Origin: DAOTMI01 sp964605545
GTDB taxonomy: Bacteria; Patescibacteriota; Microgenomatia; UBA12405
Length of the DNA: 64,000 bases
Assembly (NCBI GenBank): GCA_964605545.1
Contig: CAZSCX010000001.1
Span: 1-64,000 of the forward strand
Reading direction: 5' to 3'
Both the position numbers and the translations under genes were made by a program. This document shows, in pieces, positions 48,929 to 56,567 of the stretch; position 1 is the stretch's first letter; every line of letters starts with the position of its first letter. Under the pieces are notes generated by a model. The model did no database searches. It was not told the origin of the DNA and saw only the letters and a program-made list of their open reading frames with translations.

Positions 48929-49621
48929 ATGAAAAATGTAATCAAAATATTGCCCATTTTGATTTTGTTGATGGGTTTGTCGGTTAAGCCTGTAAGTGCA
49001 GCGGCGAGATTGACGTTGGATCCTGCGACAAAGAATCTGAAGGTTGGGGAATCAATGGAAATAGCCGTTAATGCTTATTCAGAAACAAAAACAGTAGCTG
49101 GTATTGATGCAGTAATAACTTTTGATTCTGCTAAGCTTGAAGCATCAAGTGTATCACTTGCCTATACTGGGTTGTCGTTTAAACAAACTGTATCAGGTAA
49201 CAAGATTACAATTGCTTTATATAAAGAAAATTATACTGAATTGGGTGCGACGGCGATAAATGGCAAGGTAGCAACGATAGTTTTCAAAGCAAAAGAAACC
49301 GGTACAGCAACGGCTAGATTTACTTGTACAACTTCGACAATGACGGATTCCAATATTTTGAATATGGATGGGGGAACTGTAACTGATATTATTTCTTGTG
49401 TGGACAATGGAACCGGTACTTATGAAATAAGTGCGTCTTCGTCAGCGACAGCAACAAGTACACCGACAACAGCTGCAAGTAGTAATACAAATACACCAAC
49501 TCCGATACAGACGACTACAGCGGCACAATTGCCAAAGACGGGTAGTACCGAGACAACTGTATTCTTGACTATATTTGGGTTATTAGGTGTAGCTGGAGCG
49601 TTTATTTTGAGAGCTTTATGA
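48929..49621 (+). CDS. Wall-anchored cohesin protein (LPxTG)
   Basis: A 230-residue protein with a cleavable signal peptide (cut near P-V-S-A-A), one cohesin-like domain (about residues 24-165: L-T-L-D-P-A-T-K-N-L-K-V-G-E-S, G-I-D-A-V-I-T-F-D, M-T-D-S-N-I-L), a Ser/Thr/Pro linker (about 168-197), and a sorting signal L-P-K-T-G-S-T-E-T followed by a membrane helix and a terminal R-A-L. Sortase would attach it covalently to the envelope. It is the clearest anchor for the dockerin proteins upstream. No sortase is in the window. It overlaps the next gene (ATGA). Confidence 0.85.
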   Translation: MKNVIKILPILILLMGLSVKPVSAAARLTLDPATKNLKVGESMEIAVNAYSETKTVAGIDAVITFDSAKLEASSVSLAYTGLSFKQTVSGNKITIALYKENYTELGATAINGKVATIVFKAKETGTATARFTCTTSTMTDSNILNMDGGTVTDIISCVDNGTGTYEISASSSATATSTPTTAASSNTNTPTPIQTTTAAQLPKTGSTETTVFLTIFGLLGVAGAFILRAL

Positions 49622-50289
49622 GAGGTGCAGCGAAAGTAAAAACAATTTTGGTAATTATTATATTGTTATTGGTTGGGGTTTTAGGAGTAGTTGGGGTGGG
49701 AGCGGTTAGGACTTATATGTCTGGCGCAGCTGCAGATGCTGGACCAAAAACAGTCAGTGCAATTATAAGTAACGATGGTAGTTCGGCGACAATTAGTTTT
49801 TCGACTGACAAAAAGGTTATTCCTACAATTTTGTACGGGACTTCACCGACGACGATGTATTTGAGCAAGGTAGCGGCTGAGGAATCAACAGAATTCAATA
49901 TAAATTTGTCTCCATTGAAAGCTAACACTCAGTATTATTATGCGATCAAAATTGCCGATACTACTTATGATAATGCGGGTATCCCTTATTCTTTTTCGAC
50001 AACTGCCAAGAGTAGTAGCAAAACAACAGAAGCAGCGGTGACATCAACACCTATACCGACGGTAGCGACTTCTAGTGCCAGTACCAAGACAGAATGTAAT
50101 AAGGAGACTGATTATAATAATGATGGTGTGATTAACACTATTGACTATGTACTTTGTAGCAGTGGCAAAGTAACCGGAGCACCGGCAGCGAGTGCCAGTT
50201 CGGCTCCAAGTTGTAGTGGAACTGATTACAATAATGACGGAACAATAAATGCCGTTGATGAACTGTTGTGTAGACAAAAAGCGAATTAA
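49618..50289 (+). CDS. Membrane-anchored protein with FnIII-like domain and EF-hand/dockerin-like repeats
   Basis: A 223-residue protein. A membrane helix (about residues 8-28) leads into a beta domain (about 38-125: V-S-A-I-I-S-N-D-G-S-S-A-T-I-S-F-S-T, T-Q-Y-Y-Y-A-I-K) like a fibronectin III or phosphatase N-domain. After a linker come two matching calcium loops, D-Y-N-N-D-G-V-I-N-T-I-D-Y-V-L-C and D-Y-N-N-D-G-T-I-N-A-V-D-E-L-L-C, a third dockerin style with Cys after each loop. It is translationally coupled to the LPxTG cohesin gene and closes the cluster. Confidence 0.65.
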   Translation: MRGAAKVKTILVIIILLLVGVLGVVGVGAVRTYMSGAAADAGPKTVSAIISNDGSSATISFSTDKKVIPTILYGTSPTTMYLSKVAAEESTEFNINLSPLKANTQYYYAIKIADTTYDNAGIPYSFSTTAKSSSKTTEAAVTSTPIPTVATSSASTKTECNKETDYNNDGVINTIDYVLCSSGKVTGAPAASASSAPSCSGTDYNNDGTINAVDELLCRQKAN

Positions 50290-50293
50290 TAGG

Positions 50294-50299
50294 TAAAAT
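50294..50299 (+). promoter_or_regulatory. Leaderless-type -10 box of rpsU
   Basis: TAAAAT ends 7 nt before the rpsU ATG at 50307, separating housekeeping transcription from the surface cluster. Confidence 0.5.
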
Positions 50300-50306
50300 A
50301 TCCGAT

Positions 50307-50519
50307 ATGGCACTAATAGTCAAAAAGAAAAAAGGCGAATCTAAGGATGATATTATCGGTAAATTCCGAAGATTGGTCTTGGAAGAAGATATTACTGAAG
50401 AAGTAAAAACCAGAACCGCGTATCAAAAACCGTCAGAATTAAGGTATGCCCTTAAGAAAATTATTTTATGGCGGGAAAAATGTAGACGGCGAGCCAAAAA
50501 ATCTCGAAAACATGCTTAA
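50307..50519 (+). CDS. rpsU: 30S ribosomal protein bS21
   Basis: A 70-residue basic protein: E-S-K-D-D-I-I-G-K-F-R-R-L-V near residues 11-24, then Y-Q-K-P-S-E-L-R-Y near 39-47, and a Lys/Arg tail (R-R-R-A-K-K-S-R-K), matching bS21. It overlaps the yqeY-like gene by 8 nt, the common rpsU-yqeY pairing. Confidence 0.85.
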   Translation: MALIVKKKKGESKDDIIGKFRRLVLEEDITEEVKTRTAYQKPSELRYALKKIILWREKCRRRAKKSRKHA

Positions 50520-50946
50520 AGATAAAATAAAAGAAGATTCAGTCGTAGCTTTGAAATCTCATGATAATAGAAAGGTTGAGGTATTAAGGTATTTAATTTC
50601 TTTGATCGATAAAAAAGAAATGCAGTTGCCGGTAGGAGAAATGAAAGAAGAAGATGAATTATCGGTAATAAGAAAGGAATTAAAAAACAAGGAAGAATCC
50701 AAAGAAATGTTTTTAAAAGGAAATCGGAATGATTTGGTAGATCAGTTGGATTATGAAATTGCTTTGGTTAAAGAATATTTACCTAAGGGTTTGGATGAAG
50801 TTGAAATAGTAAAATTTGTTGATGAGGCAATAGCGAAGGTAGGTAGTAATTTTGGGATGGTGATGAAAGAAGTTGTGCAAAAAGTGGCCGGTAGAGCCGG
50901 TGGTGATGTTATTTCAAAAATTGTTAAAGAAAAGATCAGTGGCTAA
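50512..50946 (+). CDS. yqeY: YqeY/GatB-related protein
   Basis: A 144-residue helical protein of the YqeY family, related to the tail of the amidotransferase subunit GatB: L-K-D-K-I-K-E-D at the start, L-R-Y-L-I-S-L-I near 24, R-N-D-L-V-D-Q-L-D-Y-E-I near 78, L-P-K-G-L-D near 97, and V-A-G-R-A-G-G-D-V-I-S-K near 127. ATG 50512 overlaps rpsU and avoids a longer out-of-context start. The exact role is not established, though a tRNA-linked function is suspected. Confidence 0.82.
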   Translation: MLKDKIKEDSVVALKSHDNRKVEVLRYLISLIDKKEMQLPVGEMKEEDELSVIRKELKNKEESKEMFLKGNRNDLVDQLDYEIALVKEYLPKGLDEVEIVKFVDEAIAKVGSNFGMVMKEVVQKVAGRAGGDVISKIVKEKISG

Positions 50947-51295
50947 TAGAATTTTAATTAAACATAATAGTAATTGGGGTTTGGATGAGGAATTGGTCAA
51001 AAAATATACTCTTAAGGCTTTAAAAGAGCGAAATTTAGATGAAATAGAATTGAGTATTCGATTTGTTGGGAGGAAAGTAGCCAAAGAATTAAATCAAAAA
51101 TTTCGGAAAATGAATTATATTCCTCAGGTTTTGGGTTTCCCGATGTCAAAGAAAAAAGAAGTTGATGGGTGGATACATTTAGGAGATATTGTTATTTGCA
51201 ATGAAAAACTGAAATATGAGGCAAAGTTCCAAAAAAAGAATATAAGCGAAATATTGGAATTTTGGCTCTTACACGGAGTAGATAACTTGTTATAA
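50939..51295 (+). CDS. ybeY: YbeY-like endoribonuclease, C-terminally truncated
   Basis: A 118-residue protein starting at GTG, overlapping yqeY by 8 nt. L-N-x-K-F-R-K-M-N-Y, T/Q-V-L-G-F-P and L-G-D-I-V-I-C are the usual YbeY landmarks. The zinc motif is normally H-G-x-x-H-L-x-G-x-x-H; here the chain ends H-G-V-D-N-L-L-stop, so the second His is Asn and the third is lost. The TAA stop lies within the TATAAT of dnaX. The enzyme may be inactive as a metalloRNase, or the 3' end may have been reshaped by the dnaX promoter. Confidence 0.7.
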   Translation: MANRILIKHNSNWGLDEELVKKYTLKALKERNLDEIELSIRFVGRKVAKELNQKFRKMNYIPQVLGFPMSKKKEVDGWIHLGDIVICNEKLKYEAKFQKKNISEILEFWLLHGVDNLL

Positions 51296-51296
51296 T
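51291..51296 (+). promoter_or_regulatory. Leaderless-type -10 box of dnaX
   Basis: TATAAT ends 5 nt before GTG 51302 and contains the ybeY stop codon. Confidence 0.6.
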
Positions 51297-51301
51297 GAGT
51301 T

Positions 51302-52729
51302 GTGAGTGTTTATCATCTTAAATATAGACCGCAATTATTTTCTGAATTGGACTTGGATTATTTGGCAACGAAGTTAAAAAAAATTTTGGCAGCAAAAGAA
51401 ACACCTCAGTCGTTTTTGTTATCGGGACCGAAAGGAGCGGGAAAGACATCGGTGGCGAGGATTATCGCAAGAGCGATAAATTGTTTAGATTTGAAAGATG
51501 GCGAACCTTGTGGTAAATGTGGTAATTGTACAATGGTATTGAAAAATGCCGATTTGGATGTGATAGAAATTGATGCTGCTTCCAATAGAGGAATTGATGA
51601 TATTAGAAATCTTAAAGAGAGTACTTATTTGATGCCTTCTAAATTGAAGAAAAAAGTTTTTATCGTTGACGAAGTTCATATGCTGACTAAAGAAGCTTTT
51701 AATGCTTTATTAAAAGTGATTGAAGAGCCGCCAGAACATGTTGTTTTTATCCTTTGCACTACTGATGAGAAAAAAATTCCGGATACTATTTTGTCTCGTT
51801 TGGTAAAAATTGAGTTTCGAAAAGGGACGAAGAAAGAATTAATAATGTCGATGGAGAGGATTATAAAGGGGGAAAAATTGGAAATTGAAAAAGAAGCTTT
51901 AGAGGTTTTGGCTTCAAAAAGTGATGGAAGTTTCCGTAATTTGCAAAAAACTTTAAACGAAGTAGTGATGGAATATGGAAAGAAGGTAAGCAGAGAAAAT
52001 GTAATTGAATATTTGATTGGTAAATTTGGTGATTACAGTGGTGAAGAAGTAGAAAGTGATTTAAATAATCGTAATTTAAATGAGATATTAAATAAACTTG
52101 AGGTTTTGTCGACTAAAGGAGTTGATTTTGTGAATTTAAGAGAGACTTGGTTGAACTATTTTCATAAAAAATTGCTGGAAAAACCTGAAGTTGATTTAGT
52201 GAAATGGGTTAATTTGTTGATAGGGGCGAGTAAAATCGAAAAGGAAATATCAATTGAACAATTACCATTGGAGTTGGCCGTAATCGATTTTTTGAAAGAT
52301 AAAGAAATAAAGACACCGATAGTGGTAGAAACAAAAGAAACAACGGTGATAGTTGAAAAAGATGAAATTATTGTTGGTGATGTGTCTATGGAGGCAATTG
52401 AAGAGAAATGGGCACTTATTTTGGCAGAAATAAAACCCCTTAATCATAGTGTTGAGGCATTTTTAAGAGCGACTAAACCAAAAAAAATGAAAGGAAAAGC
52501 TTTGGTATTGGAAGTGTTTTATCCTTTTCATAAAGATAAATTGGAAGAGTCAAAGAACAGGGAAGTCATGGAAAATTGTTTGTCAAAAATAATGGGTAAA
52601 CAATTATGTGTCGAATATGTATTGGCTAAAGATAGGCATAAACCATTGGAAATAAAAAATGATACACCGGTGGAGACGGTGGTAGAAAAAGCAGATATTT
52701 ATGATATTGCCAAAGATATTTTTGGATGA
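51302..52729 (+). CDS. dnaX: DNA polymerase III gamma/tau subunit
   Basis: A 475-residue clamp-loader ATPase starting at GTG: Y-R-P-Q-x-F near residue 8, Walker A G-P-K-G-A-G-K-T at about 41-48, a zinc cluster C-G-K-C-G-N-C (about 70-76, with an earlier Cys), D-E-V-H-M-L (Walker B) near 122, and T-I-L-S-R sensor region near 160. It has the usual AAA+ part and a short C-terminal region without the long tau tail. No internal frameshift site was noticed. It is followed by ybaB and recR, the classical order. Confidence 0.92.
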   Translation: MSVYHLKYRPQLFSELDLDYLATKLKKILAAKETPQSFLLSGPKGAGKTSVARIIARAINCLDLKDGEPCGKCGNCTMVLKNADLDVIEIDAASNRGIDDIRNLKESTYLMPSKLKKKVFIVDEVHMLTKEAFNALLKVIEEPPEHVVFILCTTDEKKIPDTILSRLVKIEFRKGTKKELIMSMERIIKGEKLEIEKEALEVLASKSDGSFRNLQKTLNEVVMEYGKKVSRENVIEYLIGKFGDYSGEEVESDLNNRNLNEILNKLEVLSTKGVDFVNLRETWLNYFHKKLLEKPEVDLVKWVNLLIGASKIEKEISIEQLPLELAVIDFLKDKEIKTPIVVETKETTVIVEKDEIIVGDVSMEAIEEKWALILAEIKPLNHSVEAFLRATKPKKMKGKALVLEVFYPFHKDKLEESKNREVMENCLSKIMGKQLCVEYVLAKDRHKPLEIKNDTPVETVVEKADIYDIAKDIFG

Positions 52730-52735
52730 AAATGT

Positions 52736-52741
52736 TAAAAT
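52736..52741 (+). promoter_or_regulatory. -10 box of ybaB
   Basis: TAAAAT ends 8 nt before ATG 52750. The spacer contains AGGAG only 4 nt before the ATG, too close for a normal Shine-Dalgarno. Confidence 0.45.
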
Positions 52742-52749
52742 AGGAGTAT

Positions 52750-52998
52750 ATGTTTGACAAAGCAAAATTATTAGCAAAGGCATTTAAAATTAAAAGAATG
52801 ATTGAGTCGGAAACGACTGAGTTGGAGGAGGGTGGAATAAAAATTGTGGTGAGTGGTGATCAGAGAGTAAAACAGCTATCGATAAATGGGGTGGAAAATA
52901 GGATGTTGATGGAAGTAATCAATAAGGCAATGAAAAAATCACAAGAAAATGCGGCCAGAAAAATGAAAGAATCGGGTGGACTTGAAGGTCTATTTTAA
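52750..52998 (+). CDS. ybaB: YbaB/EbfC nucleoid-associated protein (short)
   Basis: An 82-residue protein with the family core I-K-I-V-V-S-G-D-Q-R-V-K-Q-L-S-I and A-M-K-K-S-Q-E-N-A-A-R-K-M. It is shorter than the usual 100-110 residues at the N-terminus. It binds DNA as a dimer. The position between dnaX and recR confirms the call. Confidence 0.85.
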   Translation: MFDKAKLLAKAFKIKRMIESETTELEEGGIKIVVSGDQRVKQLSINGVENRMLMEVINKAMKKSQENAARKMKESGGLEGLF

Positions 52999-53001
52999 TT
53001 T

Positions 53002-53604
53002 ATGGGATCATATCCAAAACAGATAAAAAATTTAATTGAGGATTTTGAGAGATTACCTGGGATTGGTCCAAAAAGTGCGACAAGATTGGTATTTTATTTA
53101 TTAAATGTACCAAAAGAGGCGATAGCAAAGTTTGCAAAAAATTTGATTGACATTAAAGATGTCAAAATTTGCAATGAATGTTTTGGAGTATCCGAAAAAG
53201 AGATTTGTGATATTTGTAATGATAAAAATCGAAATAAAAAAATAATTTGTGTGGTGGAGAGATCGATTGATTTGTTAGCGATAGAAAATATTGGTGAATT
53301 TAAGGGTGTTTATCATGTTTTGGGGGGAGTGATCAATCCTTTAAATCACGTTGGACCGGAAGATTTGAAAATTCAGGAATTAATTGATCGGTTAAGAGTT
53401 GGAATAGAAGAGGTGATTATTGCAACTAACCCAACAATGGAAGGAGAAGCGACGGCCTTATTTATTAAAAAGAAAATTGATAATTTTAATAAAGAAATAA
53501 AAATTAGCCGGATTGGTTCTGGTTTGCCAATTGGAGCAGATTTGGAGTATGCTGATTTAGCGACATTGTCTCGGGCAATGTCAGGGAGAAAACAATATGA
53601 ATGA
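53002..53604 (+). CDS. recR: Recombination protein RecR
   Basis: A 200-residue protein of full length: an N-terminal helix-hairpin-helix (L-P-G-I-G-P-K-S-A-T-R), a zinc finger C-N-E-C...C-D-I-C (about residues 54-72), a Toprim core with C-V-V-E, Y-H-V-L-G-G, and a late G-S-G-L-P-I-G-A-D-L-E-Y. It works with RecF/RecO in gap repair. It overlaps the next gene by 8 nt. Confidence 0.93.
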   Translation: MGSYPKQIKNLIEDFERLPGIGPKSATRLVFYLLNVPKEAIAKFAKNLIDIKDVKICNECFGVSEKEICDICNDKNRNKKIICVVERSIDLLAIENIGEFKGVYHVLGGVINPLNHVGPEDLKIQELIDRLRVGIEEVIIATNPTMEGEATALFIKKKIDNFNKEIKISRIGSGLPIGADLEYADLATLSRAMSGRKQYE

Positions 53605-54067
53605 TGATAATATAATGAAAAATGCTATAAAACAGGTAAAAGATTTAGGAATAGAGACAGGGAGGGAAATGGTAAAAGCAACAGTTGGGATTACAAAGGG
53701 AATTAGTGTGGGTGAATTGTTAGGAGATATTCAGCCGATGAGCGACGAAGAGTTACAAAGGAAGAAAATGGAAGATGAAAAGAAGAAAAGAGAAGAGGAA
53801 CAGAAATTAAAATCAAGAATTAAGGGAAATGATTTGGAAAGTGAGATGAAGAGATTAAGAGATCAAACAGAGAGAGAAGAGCAGGAGAAAGAAAGAATGG
53901 AAATGGAGGAGAAAAAAAGATTAGAAGAGAGAAAAAGGCAAGAAGACGAGGAAATAGCGGCGATGGAAACAAGTAATCCACGAAAAGCGAAAAAGAAAAG
54001 AGGGAGTGCTTTTTTGCCGAATGATAAAAAATCACAAACTGCAGAGTACAGTAAAAAGCCTGATTAG
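53597..54067 (+). CDS. Charged coiled-coil hypothetical protein
   Basis: A 156-residue protein. Residues 1-55 are mixed, and 55-130 are almost entirely Glu/Lys/Arg (E-E-L-Q-R-K-K-M-E-D-E-K-K-K-R-E-E-E), a predicted long coiled coil; the tail is basic. No family is recognised. It starts inside recR and its stop is 18 nt before cysS, so it travels with recR. It could be a structural or chromosome-associated protein. Confidence 0.6.
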   Translation: MNDDNIMKNAIKQVKDLGIETGREMVKATVGITKGISVGELLGDIQPMSDEELQRKKMEDEKKKREEEQKLKSRIKGNDLESEMKRLRDQTEREEQEKERMEMEEKKRLEERKRQEDEEIAAMETSNPRKAKKKRGSAFLPNDKKSQTAEYSKKPD

Positions 54068-54073
54068 TGGTGA

Positions 54074-54079
54074 TAAAAT
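54074..54079 (+). promoter_or_regulatory. Leaderless-type -10 box of cysS
   Basis: TAAAAT ends 5 nt before ATG 54085, which is therefore preferred to an in-frame GTG at 54067. Confidence 0.5.
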
Positions 54080-54084
54080 ATACT

Positions 54085-55443
54085 ATGTTAATTTATAATA
54101 CTGCAACAAGAAAAAAAGAGGAATTGAAAACAATAAAACCGGGTGAAGTGGGGATATATGCTTGTGGTCCGACAGTCTATTCACATCAACATATTGGAAA
54201 CATGTACGCTTATATTTCTTGGGATATTTTGGTAAGGTCTCTGAAATATTTGGGTTTTAAGGTGAAATATGTGATGAATGTGACTGATGTCGGTCATTTG
54301 ACCAGTGATAGTGATGAAGGTGAAGATAAAATGGAAAAAGGATCCAAGCGGGAAGGTTTGTCTGTTTGGGATATTGCCAAAAAATATGAAAAACAGTTTT
54401 TTGATGATGAAAAATCGTTAAATATTGAAAGACCAGATGTTGTTTGTAGGGCAACAGAATATATTAAAGAACAAATTGAATTAATCAAAAAGATTGAACA
54501 AAATGGTTTTACTTATAAAATAAGTGATGGAATTTATTTTGACACAAGTAAATTTGAGGCTTACGCAGATTTTGCCAAATTAAATTTGGAACAACAAAAA
54601 GAAGGAGCCAGAGTAGAGGTTAATCTAGAAAAGAAGAATATAACTGATTTTGCTTTGTGGAAATTTTCTCCTTCGGCAGACACAGGGCAAGTTCGGCAGA
54701 TGGAGTGGGAGAGTCCCTGGGGAGTTGGTTTCCCTGGTTGGCATATCGAATGTACTGCCATGTCGACTGAACATTTAGGAATACCTTTTGATATTCATAC
54801 TGGGGGAATTGACCATATTTCTATTCATCATACAAATGAGATTGCTCAATCTTTTGGTGCTTTTGGGAAGAGTTCGGTAAATTATTGGATGCACAATGGT
54901 TTCTTAACTTTTAAAGGAGAAAAAATAAGTAAATCAACTGGAGGTTTGTTGACTATAGGAGATTTGGTAGCAATGGGTTTTGAACCGCTTGCATATCGAT
55001 ATATGGTAATTTCTTCTCAATATCGAAGTGGTTTAGATTTTTCTTTGGATAATTTAAAAACAGCTCAAATTTCTTTAAGGAAATTGAAAGAATCAGTTAA
55101 AGAAGTAAAAGGGGAAGTAAATAAAGAATATATTGATCAGTTTAAAAAATTATTGGAAAATGATCTTTCGATGCCGGAAGTAATGGCTTTGGTTTGGAAA
55201 ATTGTCAGAGATGAACCGGCGACAGTTTTGGAGATGGACAAGATTTTGGGTTTGAATTTAGGTCACAAGGAGGAAGAAATTATTCCTAATGAAGTAGAAA
55301 AGCTGGTTTTAGAGAGAAAAAAGGCACGGGGAGAGAAAAATTGGATGGAATCTGATAGATTAAGAGAGGAGATTAGAAAATTGGGTTATGAAATAGAAGA
55401 CCTACAAAATGATTGTAAAATAAGGAAGCTTATGGTAATCTAG
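54085..55443 (+). CDS. cysS: Cysteinyl-tRNA synthetase
   Basis: A 452-residue class I synthetase: A-C-G-P-T-V-Y (zinc Cys) near residue 27, the HIGH-type motif H36-I-G-N39, the mid-domain G-W-H-I-E-C-T-A-M-S with zinc Cys, H-T-G-G-I-D-H and H-H-T-N-E, and the KMSKS-type K-I-S-K-S near residue 280. The C-terminal anticodon region includes R-K-K-A-R-G-E-K-N-W-M-E-S-D-R-L-R-E. Normal length. Confidence 0.95.
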   Translation: MLIYNTATRKKEELKTIKPGEVGIYACGPTVYSHQHIGNMYAYISWDILVRSLKYLGFKVKYVMNVTDVGHLTSDSDEGEDKMEKGSKREGLSVWDIAKKYEKQFFDDEKSLNIERPDVVCRATEYIKEQIELIKKIEQNGFTYKISDGIYFDTSKFEAYADFAKLNLEQQKEGARVEVNLEKKNITDFALWKFSPSADTGQVRQMEWESPWGVGFPGWHIECTAMSTEHLGIPFDIHTGGIDHISIHHTNEIAQSFGAFGKSSVNYWMHNGFLTFKGEKISKSTGGLLTIGDLVAMGFEPLAYRYMVISSQYRSGLDFSLDNLKTAQISLRKLKESVKEVKGEVNKEYIDQFKKLLENDLSMPEVMALVWKIVRDEPATVLEMDKILGLNLGHKEEEIIPNEVEKLVLERKKARGEKNWMESDRLREEIRKLGYEIEDLQNDCKIRKLMVI

Positions 55444-55449
55444 AAAGCT

Positions 55450-55728
55450 ATGGAAACAAAAAAATTTAAATATCAATTAATCCTGGTGCTTGATCCAGCT
55501 TTGGCGGAGAAAGATAGGGAAGCGTTGTTCAAAAAAATTGGAGAAAAATTTGAAAAAAATGAACATCTTGGAATTAAAGAGATGCAATACAAGATTAAAA
55601 ATAACGAAAAAGGTGATTATTGGATTTTTGAAACAGAAGCCGATAAACCGATTCAAATGAAAGAATTTAATATTTATTTAAATAGAGAAATTAAAATTAT
55701 ACGTTATTTACTGTTAAAAAGGAGATAA
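55450..55728 (+). CDS. rpsF: 30S ribosomal protein bS6
   Basis: A 92-residue protein with the S6 fold pattern: Y-Q-L-I-L-V-L-D-P near the start, K-M/E-M-Q-Y-K-I-K near 50, G-D-Y-W-I-F-E near 60, and L-N-R-E-I-K-I-I-R-Y-L-L near the end. The sequence is divergent, but the downstream ssb and rpsR confirm the classical rpsF-ssb-rpsR operon. Confidence 0.88.
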   Translation: METKKFKYQLILVLDPALAEKDREALFKKIGEKFEKNEHLGIKEMQYKIKNNEKGDYWIFETEADKPIQMKEFNIYLNREIKIIRYLLLKRR

Positions 55729-55732
55729 GAAA

Positions 55733-56266
55733 ATGCCTAGTCGCTGTCTTAATCGGGTAACTTTAATAGGTAATCTAACTCGTGACCCGGAGTTACGCTA
55801 TACACCAGCCGGTATGGCGGTCGTTAGTTTTGGTTTAGCCACCAATAGAGTGTGGGTAACCAAACAAGGTGAAAAGAAAGAGGATGCTCAATTTCACCGA
55901 ATTGTTGCTTGGAACAAGTTGGCTGAACTTTGTTCTCAGTTATTAAGTAAGGGGCGCCGAGTTTATGTTGATGGCCGAATTCAATATCGTGATTACACCG
56001 ATGCCGAAAACAATAAAAAACAAATTGCCGAAATTGTCATTGACGATATGATTATTTTGGACAATAAAGGTATGAATAATGGTAATAGTGGTAGTCATGT
56101 TGAAGAAGACTTGTCGGTTAGCCAAGATTTAAGTGCTGGTGCAGAAGCCCCAGTTGAAGATATTGTTATTCCCGATGATTTGGGAGCAATTGAGCCAACT
56201 GAAACTGCGGCAGAAACTCCGGTTTCAGCTCCGGAAGAAAGCAAGGCTGACGAGATGCCTTTTTAA
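55733..56266 (+). CDS. ssb: Single-stranded DNA-binding protein
   Basis: A 177-residue OB-fold protein: N-R-V-T-L-I-G-N-L-T-R-D-P-E-L-R near the start, F-G-L-A-T-N-R, F-H-R-I-V-A-W-N-K-L-A, and V-D-G-R-I-Q-Y-R-D-Y. A disordered acidic tail ends in D-E-M-P-F, the standard partner-binding tip. A GGAG lies 8 nt before the ATG, one of few Shine-Dalgarno sites on a housekeeping gene here. Confidence 0.94.
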   Translation: MPSRCLNRVTLIGNLTRDPELRYTPAGMAVVSFGLATNRVWVTKQGEKKEDAQFHRIVAWNKLAELCSQLLSKGRRVYVDGRIQYRDYTDAENNKKQIAEIVIDDMIILDNKGMNNGNSGSHVEEDLSVSQDLSAGAEAPVEDIVIPDDLGAIEPTETAAETPVSAPEESKADEMPF

Positions 56267-56274
56267 AATAAAAT

Positions 56275-56505
56275 ATGATTAAAAAAACTTTTAAAAAGAA
56301 AGTAAAAGAGAGAGCTTGTGGATATTGCAAGACGAAAACCAATCCTGATTGGAAGGACTATGAAACATTAGCTTCTTTTCTTACAAATAGAGGAAAGATA
56401 TCGCCTGGTAGTATGACTGGACTTTGTGCTAGACACCAGAGAAAATTGGCGTCAGCAATTAAACAAGCAAGACATTTGGCTCTTTTGCCGTTTATTACTC
56501 AGTAA
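56275..56505 (+). CDS. rpsR: 30S ribosomal protein bS18
   Basis: A 76-residue protein: C-G-Y-C-K-T-K-T-N-P-D-W-K-D-Y-E near residues 16-31, then L-x-x-F-L-T-N-R-G-K-I-S-P and the signature L-C-A-R-H-Q-R-K-L-A-x-A-I-K-Q-A-R-H-L-A-L-L-P. Last gene of the operon before a terminator. Confidence 0.93.
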   Translation: MIKKTFKKKVKERACGYCKTKTNPDWKDYETLASFLTNRGKISPGSMTGLCARHQRKLASAIKQARHLALLPFITQ

Positions 56506-56524
56506 TAGTTTTTGCAAAATAAAG

Positions 56525-56549
56525 ACCCTCCTGTAATGGGAGGGTTTTT
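56525..56549 (+). terminator. Rho-independent terminator after rpsR
   Basis: ACCCTCC-TGTAAT-GGGAGGGT followed by TTTT, 20 nt after the rpsR stop. It closes the rpsF-ssb-rpsR operon and lies just upstream of the next promoter. Confidence 0.85.
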
Positions 56550-56553
56550 CGGA

Positions 56554-56559
56554 TATAAT
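56554..56559 (+). promoter_or_regulatory. Leaderless-type -10 box
   Basis: TATAAT ends 8 nt before ATG 56568, only 5 nt after the preceding terminator. Confidence 0.6.
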
Positions 56560-56567
56560 TTATATAT

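Noticed and set aside
51302..52729. Programmed frameshift in dnaX producing a short gamma form
   Set aside because: No clear slippery A-run with a following hairpin was seen, and the protein is already short.
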